DNA of 64,000 nt from Paraglaciecola sp. L3A3 (GTDB taxonomy: Bacteria; Pseudomonadota; Gammaproteobacteria; Enterobacterales; Alteromonadaceae): positions 3,083,501 through 3,147,500 of the forward strand of contig NZ_CP047023.1 in assembly GCF_009796765.1 (NCBI RefSeq). Direction: 5' to 3'. The notes beneath the pieces were generated by a model that was given only the letters and a program-made list of their open reading frames with translations, was not told the origin of the DNA and ran no database searches. Numbering within the stretch: position 1 is the first letter of the stretch; each line of letters begins with the position of its first letter. Shown piece by piece: positions 29,607 through 40,950 of this stretch. A program made the position numbers and the translations under genes.

Positions 29607-30650
29607 TTGAGTAAACTTGTTAGTAACGAATTAGTATTAGAACCATCAGATCACAAACGTTTAGCCTGTTTATGTGGCCCCTTAGATGACAATGTTAAAC
29701 AAATTGAACGTCGATTAGGGGTTGAAATTACTTATAGAAATAATGAATTTAAGATTGTTGGTCCATCTCTACAAGTTACCAGTGCAACTGAACTGTTAAA
29801 ACTTCTATATGTTGAAACTCAACCTATACGTGGTCAATTACCCGATTTAGATTCAGAAAAAGTACATTTAGCCATTCAAGAATCTAAAAGTTTGGAACAG
29901 CCACAAAGCAAATCCTATGGCAAAGAACTACAGATCAAAACCAAACGCGGTGTGATTAAACCTCGCAATCCTAATCAAAATGATTATGTCAGTAATGTAT
30001 TTACCCATGATATTAGTTTTGGTGTAGGTCCTGCAGGAACCGGTAAAACTTATTTGGCCGTGGCTTGTGCAGTTGAGGCATTAGAGCGTCAAGATGTCAG
30101 ACGTATTTTGTTAACTCGTCCTGCTGTCGAAGCAGGTGAAAAGTTGGGGTTTTTACCTGGCGATTTATCGCAAAAAGTGGATCCTTACCTGCGCCCACTT
30201 TACGACGCTTTATTTGAAATGTTAGGTTTTGAAAAAGTTGAAAAACTGATCGAGCGAAACGTTATTGAAGTTGCACCATTAGCTTACATGCGTGGCCGTA
30301 CATTAAATGATGCGTTTATCATTCTTGATGAAAGCCAAAATACTACAGTGGAACAAATGAAAATGTTCCTCACTCGTATTGGTTTTAATTCGCAAGCTGT
30401 CATAACTGGCGATATTACCCAAGTAGATTTGCCTAGAGGTGTGCGCTCTGGCTTAAGACATGCCATTGATGTATTAAATGGTGTGGAAGACATTTCATTT
30501 AATTTTTTCAGCGCTGAAGACGTAGTAAGACACCCTGTTGTGGCACGAATTGTTATGGCTTATGAAGCCCATGAAAAACAACGTGAAATCGAAAGGCTTG
30601 AGAAAAAAGCACAGCAAGAAGCTTTAACTAATCAAACCCAAACAAATTAG
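29607..30650 (+). CDS. ybeZ: PhoH-family ATPase YbeZ
   Basis: This 347-residue protein has an N-terminal KH-like region and a PhoH ATPase domain with Walker A GPAGTGKT (near 140) and Walker B AFIILDES. Most of the central part matches E. coli YbeZ word for word (LTRPAVEAGEKLGFLPGDLS). It works with YbeY in RNA processing and ribosome maturation. The start is TTG with AGAGAA upstream. It is 38 bp after miaB and 12 bp before ybeY. Confidence 0.95.
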   Translation: MSKLVSNELVLEPSDHKRLACLCGPLDDNVKQIERRLGVEITYRNNEFKIVGPSLQVTSATELLKLLYVETQPIRGQLPDLDSEKVHLAIQESKSLEQPQSKSYGKELQIKTKRGVIKPRNPNQNDYVSNVFTHDISFGVGPAGTGKTYLAVACAVEALERQDVRRILLTRPAVEAGEKLGFLPGDLSQKVDPYLRPLYDALFEMLGFEKVEKLIERNVIEVAPLAYMRGRTLNDAFIILDESQNTTVEQMKMFLTRIGFNSQAVITGDITQVDLPRGVRSGLRHAIDVLNGVEDISFNFFSAEDVVRHPVVARIVMAYEAHEKQREIERLEKKAQQEALTNQTQTN

Positions 30651-30662
30651 AATTTATCGATT

Positions 30663-31166
30663 ATGACAGCTTTACTCGATATACAACTGGCCACTGAAGA
30701 TAATAATATTCCTAGTGAAGAAAATTTTCAGTTATGGACAAACACTGTCTTATCTCAATTAAATCTACAAAACAAAGAAATCACCATACGTATTGTAGAT
30801 GAAGATGAAATACGTCAACTTAACCATCAATATCGAGGAAAGGACAAAACAACCAATGTTTTGTCCTTTCCTTTCGAAATACCAGAGCTTTTTGTAGCCG
30901 AGGGAATGGCTTTAAAAGACAATGCAGCAGATCAACAAGTCATCAATTTATTAGGTGATTTGATCATTTGCACCCAAGTTGTCGCCCAAGAAGCTGAAAA
31001 ACAAGGCAAACAGAACTTAGATCATTGGGCCCATATGATAGTGCATGGAACCTTGCATTTATTGGGATATGATCACATAGAAGATGACGAAGCTGATGCA
31101 ATGGAAACATTAGAAATTAGCATTTTACAGAAATTAGCCATTGACGATCCCTATCAAAATCATTAA
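30663..31166 (+). CDS. ybeY: Endoribonuclease YbeY
   Basis: This is a 167-residue metal-dependent RNase. The zinc motif [11 protein letters not shown] (H-x3-H-x5-H) and the preceding [10 protein letters not shown] are diagnostic. It takes part in 16S rRNA 3'-end maturation and late ribosome quality control. It follows ybeZ by 12 bp, the conserved pairing. Confidence 0.96.
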   Translation: MTALLDIQLATEDNNIPSEENFQLWTNTVLSQLNLQNKEITIRIVDEDEIRQLNHQYRGKDKTTNVLSFPFEIPELFVAEGMALKDNAADQQVINLLGDLIICTQVVAQEAEKQGKQNLDHWAHMIVHGTLHLLGYDHIEDDEADAMETLEISILQKLAIDDPYQNH

Positions 31167-31228
31167 TGATGCACATTCGAATCAACTAAAATTAATTTTT
31201 AGTTAACTTAACCGAAAAATACGAGACC

Positions 31229-32089
31229 ATGAGCGAAGATAATCCCCCGTCTACAAGCGGTTCTGCCAATAAAAGTTGGATTGGAAAAATAGTCCAATCT
31301 TTTACGGGAGAACCGACAAGTAAAGAAGAATTAGTTGACGTCATCGCAGATGCACAAGAAAGAGAAGTCATTAACACTGAAACACGTGAAATGATGGAAG
31401 GTGTGATGGAAGTCAGCGAAATGCGTGTAAGGGATATAATGATCCCTAGAGCACAAATGAGAACCATAGAAATAGACCAAACTGTAGAAGAATTTCTACC
31501 CACTATTCTTGAATCCGCTCACTCCCGTTTTCCTGTGATCAATGAAGACAAAGATCATATAGAAGGGATTTTACTGGCAAAAGACTTACTTGAGTATGCT
31601 TTTCTTCCAGGTAATGAATTCGAACTAAAAAATATTCTGCGCCCAGCTGTGATAGTTCCAGAAAGTAAACGAGTAGACGTATTATTAAAAGAGTTTCGGC
31701 AAAAACGTTATCACATGGCTATTGTCGTGGATGAATATGGCGGAGTATCAGGCCTTGTCACGATCGAGGACATATTAGAATTAATCGTTGGCGAAATCGA
31801 AGACGAGCATGATGTGGAAGACGATGAAAATGACGGCATCAGACCTCTAAATAAACATACCTATTCAGTTAAAGCTCTTACTACATTAGAAGATTTTAAT
31901 AAGTTTTTTGAAACTACTTTTGATGTAGATGAAGCTGATACTATAGGTGGGATCGTGCTTAAAGCTTTTGGCCACATGCCTCAGCGAGATGAAGAAGTAG
32001 ACATTGAAGGTATTAACTTCAAAGTTACTAATTCAGATAAAAGGCGATTAGTACAACTTAAAATTACCTTACCTGATATCGATGACTAA
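31229..32089 (+). CDS. corC: CorC/YbeX CBS-domain protein
   Basis: This 286-residue cytosolic protein contains two CBS domains (about 70-190, with [11 protein letters not shown] and [19 protein letters not shown] cited in part as [14 protein letters not shown]) and a C-terminal CorC/HlyC domain (about 200-283). It is linked to magnesium/cobalt efflux and, as YbeX, to ribosome maintenance. Position between ybeY and lnt is the standard order. Confidence 0.95.
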   Translation: MSEDNPPSTSGSANKSWIGKIVQSFTGEPTSKEELVDVIADAQEREVINTETREMMEGVMEVSEMRVRDIMIPRAQMRTIEIDQTVEEFLPTILESAHSRFPVINEDKDHIEGILLAKDLLEYAFLPGNEFELKNILRPAVIVPESKRVDVLLKEFRQKRYHMAIVVDEYGGVSGLVTIEDILELIVGEIEDEHDVEDDENDGIRPLNKHTYSVKALTTLEDFNKFFETTFDVDEADTIGGIVLKAFGHMPQRDEEVDIEGINFKVTNSDKRRLVQLKITLPDIDD

Positions 32090-32131
32090 CCAGTCCCCTC
32101 CAATCTGCAACTATTGAGTAATCATCGAGAA

Positions 32132-33661
32132 ATGAAAACCTTGCCCACTAATTTAAAGTGTTTATTGGCTTGTATTTCAGGTGCTTTACTCACCTTTGCT
32201 TATGCCCCCTTTTCATTTTGGTTTGTATTATTTCTCTGCTTACCATTTTTTATCTATCTATTAGCAAATACCGAAAAGAAACACGCTTTTAAACTCGGAT
32301 TTTGCTTTGGTTTAGGTTGGTTTGGAGCTGGTATTAGTTGGGTGCATGTAAGTATTGCTGATTTTGGTGGTATCCCGTTAATTGCCTCACTTGGTTTAAT
32401 GTTATTACTTAGTGCTTATTTAGCCCTCTACCCTGCATTAGCCTGTTTTGTTTTGCATCGTTATTTTAAGCAAAATTATTGGCCTTTAGCCTTTCCCTTT
32501 ATTTGGTTAGTAGTTGAATGGTTAAGAAGTGTATTATTTACTGGTTTTCCATGGTTATCTTTAGGTTACTCACAAATATCCAGCCCTCTAAGTGGCTGGC
32601 TACCCGTAATAGGTGAATTTGGTACTACAGGCTTAATTATTCTTATTTCAAGCGCTTGGGCATTAACTATAAGAGATAAAAAATGGCTACATAGCTTAGC
32701 CTTAACCTTAGTGATATTTGTTAGCGGATATAGTCTAAATCAATATCAATGGGCAATCCCATCAGGTAAAGAAGCCCAAATTGCTATGGTGCAAGGTAAC
32801 ATTCAACAAGAATTGCGATGGGCCCCGGAGCATGATCAGCCGACTATGGACAAATATCGGAATATGACGGATGCTCTATGGTTAAAAAATGACGTGGTCA
32901 TTTGGCCTGAAGCAGCCGTACCCCAATTAGAGACGGTAGCTAAGAAGTATTTATTAGCACTGGATATTGTGGCGGCTGAAACTCAAACTGGCTTAATAAC
33001 AGGAATAGTGGACTACAATTTTAAAACCCGAGAGGCATACAACTACTTAATTGGTTTAGGTTTAAAAGAAGCTAACTCTGAAAAGTCGACTGAAACTAAG
33101 GGCCAGTATTTTTATAATCACAGTAATAGATTTGCTAAACATCATTTATTACCCATTGGTGAGTTTATACCATTTGAAAACTGGCTTAGAACTGTAGCCC
33201 CTATTTTTGATTTACCAATGTCATCATTCAGTCGTGGCGATTATCAACAAAGTAATATTAAAGCGAACGGGTTTAACTTTGCACCAGCAATTTGTTTTGA
33301 AATAGCCTTTCCAGAGCAAATATCATCGAACTTATATTTCAATACTGATTTTATTATTACCGTAAGTAACGACGCCTGGTTTGGCGCGTCACATGGGCCA
33401 GCTCAACATTTAGAAATAGCTCAAGTGCGAGCGAAAGAGTTTGCTTTACCTGTTTTACGAGCGACCAATAATGGCATTACTGCCTTTATCAACCATAAGG
33501 GTGAAATACAAAGCCGTTTACCACAATTTGAAGCCGCGGCCTTAAGTGACTCGATTCAACTAGTCCAGGGTAATACACCTTTTAGAAATTTCGCTAATTG
33601 GCCAGCCTGGATAGTGAGTTTCACACTGTTTTGTTTAGCTATGCTGCGCCGAAAAAAATAA
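32132..33661 (+). CDS. lnt: Apolipoprotein N-acyltransferase
   Basis: This protein of about 509 residues has N-terminal membrane spans (six to seven hydrophobic segments) and a periplasmic nitrilase-type domain. The catalytic set is Glu in VVIWPEAAVP, a Lys after it and Cys in PAICFEIAFPEQ. It adds the third acyl chain to lipoproteins in the inner membrane, as needed for the several lipoproteins in this window. The start is uncertain: ATG at 32132 or an in-frame TTG at 32114; neither has a strong ribosome binding site. It is the last gene of the operon, before a clear terminator. Confidence 0.93.
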   Translation: MKTLPTNLKCLLACISGALLTFAYAPFSFWFVLFLCLPFFIYLLANTEKKHAFKLGFCFGLGWFGAGISWVHVSIADFGGIPLIASLGLMLLLSAYLALYPALACFVLHRYFKQNYWPLAFPFIWLVVEWLRSVLFTGFPWLSLGYSQISSPLSGWLPVIGEFGTTGLIILISSAWALTIRDKKWLHSLALTLVIFVSGYSLNQYQWAIPSGKEAQIAMVQGNIQQELRWAPEHDQPTMDKYRNMTDALWLKNDVVIWPEAAVPQLETVAKKYLLALDIVAAETQTGLITGIVDYNFKTREAYNYLIGLGLKEANSEKSTETKGQYFYNHSNRFAKHHLLPIGEFIPFENWLRTVAPIFDLPMSSFSRGDYQQSNIKANGFNFAPAICFEIAFPEQISSNLYFNTDFIITVSNDAWFGASHGPAQHLEIAQVRAKEFALPVLRATNNGITAFINHKGEIQSRLPQFEAAALSDSIQLVQGNTPFRNFANWPAWIVSFTLFCLAMLRRKK

Positions 33662-33673
33662 ATTAAAGACAAT

Positions 33674-33698
33674 AAAAAAGAGGCTTAAGCCTCTTTTT
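33674..33698. terminator. Bidirectional terminator after lnt
   Basis: The stem GAGGC-TTAA-GCCTC (33680-33693) is flanked by an A-run on the left and a T-run on the right, extending to a 10-bp palindromic arm. It serves the convergent lnt and greA genes. Confidence 0.9.
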
Positions 33699-33775
33699 AA
33701 TTTTTCATGCTGTTAGTTGTGATACCAACTCCAATAAATAAATGTACGCTCAGTGTTAATTTAATGGAGTGAGGA

Positions 33776-34252
33776 TTAAATATACTCAACTGCACAAATT
33801 TCATATTCGATTGCACCTTTAGGTGTTTGAATAACCACAACGTCATCGATAGACTTACCAATTAAACCACGAGCTATGGGTGAACCAACAGAAATTAAGT
33901 TATTTTTAATATCTGCTTCATCTTCACCTACTATCCGATAAGTTGTTTCTTGGTCAGTATCTAAATTTAAAATAGTCACTGTAGTACCAAAAATAACTTT
34001 TCCATTGTTAGTCATTTTTGTTACGTCGATAATTTGTATGTTCGACAATTTGCCTTCAATGTCTTGAATACGCCCTTCACAAAAGCTCTGTTGTTCACGA
34101 GCAGCATGATATTCAGCATTTTCTTTTAGATCGCCATGTTCTCTAGCTTCAGCAATCGACTTAACAATTTCAGGTCTTTTAACTGATTTTAAATGATTCA
34201 GTTCAGCACGTAGCAGTTCTGCACCCTTTGCTGTCATTGGATATTGAGTCAT
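33776..34252 (-). CDS. greA: Transcription elongation factor GreA
   Basis: This 158-residue protein has an N-terminal coiled coil with the acidic tip region [16 protein letters not shown] and a C-terminal FKBP-like domain ending VEYI. It rescues backtracked RNA polymerase by stimulating transcript cleavage. It follows carB on the same strand after a 119-bp leader that contains a 9-bp hairpin. Confidence 0.97.
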   Translation of the reverse strand: MTQYPMTAKGAELLRAELNHLKSVKRPEIVKSIAEAREHGDLKENAEYHAAREQQSFCEGRIQDIEGKLSNIQIIDVTKMTNNGKVIFGTTVTILNLDTDQETTYRIVGEDEADIKNNLISVGSPIARGLIGKSIDDVVVIQTPKGAIEYEICAVEYI

Positions 34253-34284
34253 CTATCAACACTCTCTTATTTTTTCTTATTTAA

Positions 34285-34310
34285 CACCTATCTTAATAAC
34301 TAGATAGGTG
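34285..34310. other. Hairpin in the carB-greA gap
   Basis: CACCTATCT (34285-34293) pairs with AGATAGGTG (34302-34310), loop eight bases. It lies 33 bases before greA in its direction. No T-run follows on the minus strand, so it may be a leader structure rather than a terminator. Confidence 0.4.
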
Positions 34311-34371
34311 CTAAATAATTTATTTCAACTGCTAGCTAAATCCAAATATCAATTTAGCCACAATATGAATA

Positions 34372-37300
34372 TTAGTGAATACGCTTATGTAAATCCTGTA
34401 CTGAAGTCACGCGAGCTCTATCATCTGCTTCATTAGCATTTACCGTCGCAAATGCTGAATTCATAGTAGTGGTATAAGCCACTTTATTCAGCAAGGCTTC
34501 TTTACGAATATAAACAGAATCATCAATGGCTTGACGACCCTCAGTGGTGTTGACTATATAGTTGTATTCACCATTTTTAATGGCATCAACAATATTCGGA
34601 CGTCCTTCACTTAATTTATTGACGATACTACAAGGTACACCTGCATCGTTTAACACAATTGCCGTACCACTTGTCGCTTCTAAGGAGAAACCTTTAGCGA
34701 CCATAGCTTGACCTAATTCGATCACACGATTTTTGTCATTTAAACGAACAGACAACAATGCCTTTCCCCCGACAGGGATAGGTTGGCTAGCACCTAAATT
34801 AGCTTTAGCGTAAGCCTCTTCGAAAGAATCACCCACTCCCATCACTTCACCTGTTGAACGCATTTCAGGACCAAGCAATGGATCAACACCCTGGAATTTA
34901 GCAAAAGGTAACACTACTTCTTTCACTGAATAGAAAGGTGGAATAATTTCTTTAGTGACCCCTTGTGAAGCTAAAGACTGACCGGCCATAGCTCTAGCAC
35001 CAATCTTAGCCACTGCCATACCTGTCGCTTTTGAAACAAAAGGTACAGTTCTAGCAGCACGTGGATTAACTTCAATTAAATAAACTTCATTGTCTTTTAC
35101 CGCAAACTGGGTATTCATTAAACCAACTACGCCCAATTCTAACGCCATAGCTTTCACTTGTTCGCGCATCACATCTTGAATGTCTTTACTTAATGAATAC
35201 GGGGGTAACGAGCATGCTGAGTCACCTGAATGCACCCCTGCTTGTTCAATGTGCTCCATTATCCCAGCAATGACCACTTCTTCGCCGTCACAAATGGCAT
35301 CCACGTCTACTTCAATCGCGTCATCTAAGAATCTGTCTAGTAATACAGGAGAGTCATTCGACACTTTAACCGCATTTGTAAGGTAACGTTTAAGATCTTT
35401 CAGGTCATAAACAATTTCCATCGCTCGGCCACCTAATACATAAGAAGGGCGAACAACGAGAGGGAAACCAATTCCACCGGCTGCTTCAAGGGCTTCTTCC
35501 ATATTGCTAACAGTGGCATTCGCTGGTTGTTTAAGATTTAACTTGTTAACCATTTTTTGGAAACGTTCACGATCTTCAGCTTTATCAATGGCATCTGGTG
35601 TTGTACCGATAATAGGTACGCCAGCTGCTTCAAGAGCACGAGCAAGTTTAAGTGGAGTTTGCCCACCATATTGCACAATAACACCCTTAGGCTTTTCGAT
35701 ACGTACAATTTCAAGCACATCTTCTAAGGTGACAGACTCAAAATATAATCGGTCAGAAGTATCATAATCAGTAGAAACCGTCTCAGGGTTACAGTTAACC
35801 ATAATGGTTTCATAACCATCTTCGCGCATAGCCAAAGCCGCATGCACACAACAATAATCAAATTCAATACCTTGGCCTATACGGTTTGGTCCGCCGCCTA
35901 GGATCATGATTTTGTCTCTGTCACTTGGATTAGCTTCACATTCTTCATCATAAGTTGAATACATATAAGCTGTATCAGACGAGAATTCTGCAGCACAAGT
36001 ATCGACACGCTTATACACAGGATGGATGTCAAAACCACGGCGAATTTCACGCACATCAGCTTCATCCACACCGGTTAATTCTGCAATGCGAGAATCAGCA
36101 AAACCTTTGCGCTTAAGAGTTGTCATTAAGTCTTGGTCAATGGATTGTAAACCCGCTTCCGCAATTTGCGTTTCAAGTTGAATTAATTCTTCAATTTGCA
36201 CTAAATACCAACGGTCTATGTTGGTTAAAGTGAAAATTTCATCCACTGACATTCCCATTCGCATAGCATCGGCTATATACCAAATACGCTCTGCACCTGG
36301 TTCACGCAATTCACGGACAATAATATTTTTAGCTTCTGGATCATTGATATCAATAATTGAATCAAGGCCATTCACACCCACTTCAAGTCCACGTAAAGCT
36401 TTTTGTAGTGACTCTTGTTGGTTACGGCCAATCGCCATCACTTCACCAACAGATTTCATTTGTGTGGTTAAACGATCGTTTGCACCAGCAAATTTTTCAA
36501 AGTTAAAACGAGGGATCTTAGTGACAACATAATCGATAGTGGGTTCAAATGATGCTGGTGTTAAGCCACCAGTAATATCATTTGCTAGCTCATCTAAGGT
36601 ATAACCGACAGCTAATTTTGCGGCAACTTTTGCAATTGGGAAACCTGTCGCTTTAGAAGCCAAAGCTGAAGAACGAGACACCCTTGGGTTCATCTCGATA
36701 ATCACTAAACGACCAGTTTTAGGGTCTACCCCAAATTGTACGTTAGAACCACCTGTCTCAACACCAATCTCACGTAATACGGCAATCGCGGCATTACGCA
36801 TGATTTGGAATTCTTTATCGGTAAGAGTTTGGGCCGGTGCAACCGTAATTGAATCACCGGTATGCACACCCATAGGGTCAAAGTTTTCAATGGTACAAAC
36901 AATTATACAGTTATCAGCCTTATCTCTGACCACTTCCATTTCATATTCTTTCCAACCAATTAAAGATTCATCAATCAATAATTCACTGGTTGGAGATAAA
37001 TCTAAACCACGACGGCAGATTTCTTCAAATTCTTGTTTGTTGTACGCAATACCGCCACCTGAACCACCCATAGTAAATGAAGGGCGTATTATACAAGGGA
37101 AACCAATACGAGTACTTACGTCAAATGCTTCTTCCATAGTATGAGCGATTTCAGCATTAGGACATTCTAAACCAATAGATTTCATGGCTTTATCAAAACG
37201 CTCACGATCTTCCGCTTTATCGATTGCGTCAGCTGTGGCACCAATCATTTCTACGCCAAACTCTTTTAATACGCCATGTTTTTCTAAATCTAAGGCGCAA

Positions 37301-37590
37301 TTGAGAGCGGTTTGTCCGCCCATAGTAGGAAGTACAGCATCAGGTCGTTCTTTTTCAATGATTTTTTTAACCACTTCCCAATGAATTGGCTCGATGTAAG
37401 TTGCATCTGCCATTTCTGGATCGGTCATTATGGTAGCAGGATTCGAGTTAACTAAAATAACTCGGTAGCCTTCTTCCCGAAGTGCTTTACAGGCTTGAGC
37501 GCCTGAATAATCGAATTCACAGGCTTGACCAATAACAATTGGGCCTGCGCCTAGGATCAAGATGCTTTTTATGTCGGTACGTTTTGGCAT
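34372..37590 (-). CDS. carB: Carbamoyl-phosphate synthase large subunit
   Basis: This 1072-residue protein consists of two homologous ATP-grasp halves (about 1-400 and 550-935), an oligomerisation region between them and a C-terminal MGS-like allosteric domain (about 936-1072). The opening [21 protein letters not shown] and the second-half [20 protein letters not shown] are family hallmarks. It makes carbamoyl phosphate from ammonia delivered by CarA, bicarbonate and two ATP, for arginine and pyrimidines. It is 58 bp downstream of carA. Confidence 0.98.
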   Translation of the reverse strand: MPKRTDIKSILILGAGPIVIGQACEFDYSGAQACKALREEGYRVILVNSNPATIMTDPEMADATYIEPIHWEVVKKIIEKERPDAVLPTMGGQTALNCALDLEKHGVLKEFGVEMIGATADAIDKAEDRERFDKAMKSIGLECPNAEIAHTMEEAFDVSTRIGFPCIIRPSFTMGGSGGGIAYNKQEFEEICRRGLDLSPTSELLIDESLIGWKEYEMEVVRDKADNCIIVCTIENFDPMGVHTGDSITVAPAQTLTDKEFQIMRNAAIAVLREIGVETGGSNVQFGVDPKTGRLVIIEMNPRVSRSSALASKATGFPIAKVAAKLAVGYTLDELANDITGGLTPASFEPTIDYVVTKIPRFNFEKFAGANDRLTTQMKSVGEVMAIGRNQQESLQKALRGLEVGVNGLDSIIDINDPEAKNIIVRELREPGAERIWYIADAMRMGMSVDEIFTLTNIDRWYLVQIEELIQLETQIAEAGLQSIDQDLMTTLKRKGFADSRIAELTGVDEADVREIRRGFDIHPVYKRVDTCAAEFSSDTAYMYSTYDEECEANPSDRDKIMILGGGPNRIGQGIEFDYCCVHAALAMREDGYETIMVNCNPETVSTDYDTSDRLYFESVTLEDVLEIVRIEKPKGVIVQYGGQTPLKLARALEAAGVPIIGTTPDAIDKAEDRERFQKMVNKLNLKQPANATVSNMEEALEAAGGIGFPLVVRPSYVLGGRAMEIVYDLKDLKRYLTNAVKVSNDSPVLLDRFLDDAIEVDVDAICDGEEVVIAGIMEHIEQAGVHSGDSACSLPPYSLSKDIQDVMREQVKAMALELGVVGLMNTQFAVKDNEVYLIEVNPRAARTVPFVSKATGMAVAKIGARAMAGQSLASQGVTKEIIPPFYSVKEVVLPFAKFQGVDPLLGPEMRSTGEVMGVGDSFEEAYAKANLGASQPIPVGGKALLSVRLNDKNRVIELGQAMVAKGFSLEATSGTAIVLNDAGVPCSIVNKLSEGRPNIVDAIKNGEYNYIVNTTEGRQAIDDSVYIRKEALLNKVAYTTTMNSAFATVNANEADDRARVTSVQDLHKRIH

Positions 37591-37648
37591 AGTATTGTTT
37601 ACTCTAAACTCTTTTAATATCTATTACTGTCATCTAACAAGGTAACTA

Positions 37649-38806
37649 TTAGTTAGCCGCTTTCATCAAATCAATAAAGTGATCGAACAATGGCGCAGCA
37701 TCATGTGGCCCTGGGCTAGCTTCTGGGTGACCTTGAAAACTAAATGCAGGCTTGTCTGTACGATGAATTCCCTGTAACGATTTATCGAACAAAGAAATAT
37801 GAGTCACTTCTAAATTAGCAGGCAGAGAACTTTCATCAACCGCAAAACCATGGTTTTGACTAGTAATCATTACACGATTACCTTTGATATCTTTCACTGG
37901 ATGATTAGCACCATGATGACCAAACTTCATTTTTATAGTGTTGGCACCACTGGCCAGAGCCAATAGTTGATGGCCAAGACAAATGCCAAAAATAGGAATA
38001 TCAGTTTCTAAAATTTGTTTAATCGCTGCGATAGCGTAATCACATGGTTCAGGATCTCCAGGACCATTGGATAAAAACACACCATCAGGCTTTAATGCCA
38101 GTACTTCAGCAGCAGAGGTTTTAGCAGGCACAACAGTTAATCGACAACCACGGTCCACTAACATACGTAGAATATTGTGTTTCGCACCAAAATCATAAGC
38201 AACGACATGAAAAGGCATATTTTCTGGTGAATTATCTGCTGAAGAGCGGTATCCAGTACCTAATTCCCAGCTTCCACCAGTCCAATCGTAGGCTGCATCA
38301 CAAGTGACGTCTTTCGCTAGGTCCATACCTTTAAGACCGGCAAACTCTTTGGCAGCCTTTAATGCTTCAGCTTCATTTTGGACAATCTCGTCGGCTGTAT
38401 TACAAGTAATAATACAACCATTCTGCGCGCCTTTATCTCGTAAAATACGGGTTAAACGACGAGTATCAATATTAGCAATGGCTAGGATGTTATTTTCTTG
38501 CAAGTACTCAGAAAGATTTTTCTCACTACGGAAATTACTCACAATCAAAGGTAAATCTCGAATAACTAATCCTTTAGCCCATATTTTGTTTGATTCACAA
38601 TCTTCTTGGTTAACACCGGTGTTGCCAATGTGAGGATAAGTTAGCGTAACGATTTGCTGTGCATAAGATGGGTCAGTCAAGATTTCTTGATAGCCTGTCA
38701 TTGAAGTATTAAACACTACTTCACCAACAGATTTACCAGAAGCACCAATCGCAGTACCTCTAAAGATAGAGCCATCTTCAAGTACTAAAAGGGCAGTATT
38801 AGCCAA
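37649..38806 (-). CDS. carA: Carbamoyl-phosphate synthase small subunit
   Basis: This 385-residue protein has an N-terminal CarA domain and a C-terminal class I glutamine amidotransferase domain with the nucleophile in [11 protein letters not shown] and the His/Glu pair in [10 protein letters not shown]. It hydrolyses glutamine and channels ammonia to CarB. The start is TTG at 38806, with a strong TGGAGG site upstream; E. coli carA is also known for a UUG start. It is upstream of carB and downstream of dapB, as in enterics. Confidence 0.97.
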   Translation of the reverse strand: MANTALLVLEDGSIFRGTAIGASGKSVGEVVFNTSMTGYQEILTDPSYAQQIVTLTYPHIGNTGVNQEDCESNKIWAKGLVIRDLPLIVSNFRSEKNLSEYLQENNILAIANIDTRRLTRILRDKGAQNGCIITCNTADEIVQNEAEALKAAKEFAGLKGMDLAKDVTCDAAYDWTGGSWELGTGYRSSADNSPENMPFHVVAYDFGAKHNILRMLVDRGCRLTVVPAKTSAAEVLALKPDGVFLSNGPGDPEPCDYAIAAIKQILETDIPIFGICLGHQLLALASGANTIKMKFGHHGANHPVKDIKGNRVMITSQNHGFAVDESSLPANLEVTHISLFDKSLQGIHRTDKPAFSFQGHPEASPGPHDAAPLFDHFIDLMKAAN

Positions 38807-39082
38807 ATCAACCTCCAGGTTAGTTAAATTAAAAAGTTTAACCTAAAGAGCCATGCTTAATTATAAAAACACCACTCTAAAGAAATTTTATGCAACACAT
38901 TGATTCACATAAAAATTTTAGTCAATTTGCTTATGAAAAATAGTGAAATAAGGACTACCCCACTGAAATTTGGCAAATTCGCAATATTATACATATAAGG
39001 GTGGAACACGTCCAACCCCAATTACAAAAAATGCATAAATAAGCGCTTAACACGTATTTTTAGTCATAAGCGCCAAAAACAG

Positions 39083-39895
<813 letters not shown>

Positions 39896-39993
39896 TTACT
39901 TTAAAAAGAAGACTTCAATTAAGCTAATTGTGCCTTAATTATTGATTTGATGCAGCACAGCTATAGTTATATATAACCTTATGTGGGAATAAG

Positions 39994-40247
39994 TAACCTG
40001 AATACTGGATAAGCCGAACCTCTCGATAACGCTATTTTTGTGCCTAGCTGCGTTGGGCTGCCTAGCCGCGTTGGATGAGAGTCTAGCAATAACACGTTAT
40101 TACGTACGACAATCCGCCTTGCTATACACAAAAGTTTCGTTACCGAGTAAGCATTCAGGTGAGGTGATTTGGGTAAACGTTATTAAGCTATTGAATTGTA
40201 ATGATAAATTAAAATTAGACGATACTGCTTATCCAGAACTCAGGTTA
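39994..40247 (+). mobile_element. MITE-like inverted-repeat element, copy 1
   Basis: A 254-bp element begins TAACCTGAATACTGGATAAG and ends with the near-inverse TTATCCAGAACTCAGGTTA. The bases outside are AG on both sides, a possible 2-bp target duplication. It fills most of the 520-bp gap between dapB and the bPH2 genes. It contains no transposase; the short reading frame inside is not gene-like. Three more copies occur at 45335, 49767 and 50407. Confidence 0.75.
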
Positions 40248-40407
40248 AGTAAGTTTGAAAACACTAGGCTGTCTTTAAAGGCCAAATAAGTTGCACATAA
40301 AACAGGCACATCTTGATGGTTATTTCTTTACATATTTCAGCGGAATTATGTGTAGCTTGTTAAATTTGCGTTAAACTGCTGGCACAAAACAAGACGACTA
40401 AATAACA

Positions 40408-40950
40408 ATGATAAAAGAAGATTTTAGCAACCAAACAATCAATTGTGATCTTATCCCGCAAATAGAGGTATTAGAGCAAACATGTCTTTCTGACAAATAC
40501 GTACGTATCAACTTAGCTATTCACGCTGTCGTAATATGCACAATTTTAATTATTGGCTGTTGTTTGTATATACAACCATATATTGATTTACCTGAAGGTT
40601 TGCTCACAGCATTACCCTATATTACATTAGGGGTATTGGTTTTAGGCGTTTTATTAGGTTATTACAACTACCAAGCTGATTTACACAAACGTTATGCATT
40701 AAGAGAATTAGATTTACATTATTCAAGTGGTTTGTTTTTTAGAAAAACAGTGAGTCAGCCTATAACTCGAATTCAACACATTGAACTAAAACGTGGCCCC
40801 ATAGAACGCAAAACAGATTTAGCCAGTTTACAGGTATTTAGCGCAGGAGGTGCAATGCACACCTTTGAAATACCAGGTTTACCTTTGACAACAGCCCAAC
40901 AACTACGTCAATTTATTTTAGAGCACAAAGACGTCGCTAAAAATGGATAA
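40408..40950 (+). CDS. PH-domain (bPH2, YdbS-like) membrane protein
   Basis: This 180-residue protein has two transmembrane segments (about 35-55 and 64-84) followed by one bacterial PH domain of the YdbS/YdbT type (RYALRELDLHYSSGLFFRK, then PITRIQHIELKRGPIERK). It overlaps the next gene by eight bases, and the pair matches the common ydbS-ydbT arrangement. The function is not settled; homologues are linked to membrane homeostasis and resistance phenotypes. Confidence 0.85.
   Translation: MIKEDFSNQTINCDLIPQIEVLEQTCLSDKYVRINLAIHAVVICTILIIGCCLYIQPYIDLPEGLLTALPYITLGVLVLGVLLGYYNYQADLHKRYALRELDLHYSSGLFFRKTVSQPITRIQHIELKRGPIERKTDLASLQVFSAGGAMHTFEIPGLPLTTAQQLRQFILEHKDVAKNG

Noticed and set aside
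35180-37384. Plus-strand open frames opposite carB
   Set aside because: They are antisense shadows of a highly conserved gene, with no ribosome binding sites or recognisable products.
40038-40289. 83-codon open frame in the dapB-bPH2 gap
   Set aside because: It lies almost wholly inside MITE copy 1, and the matching frames in the other copies are broken or different.
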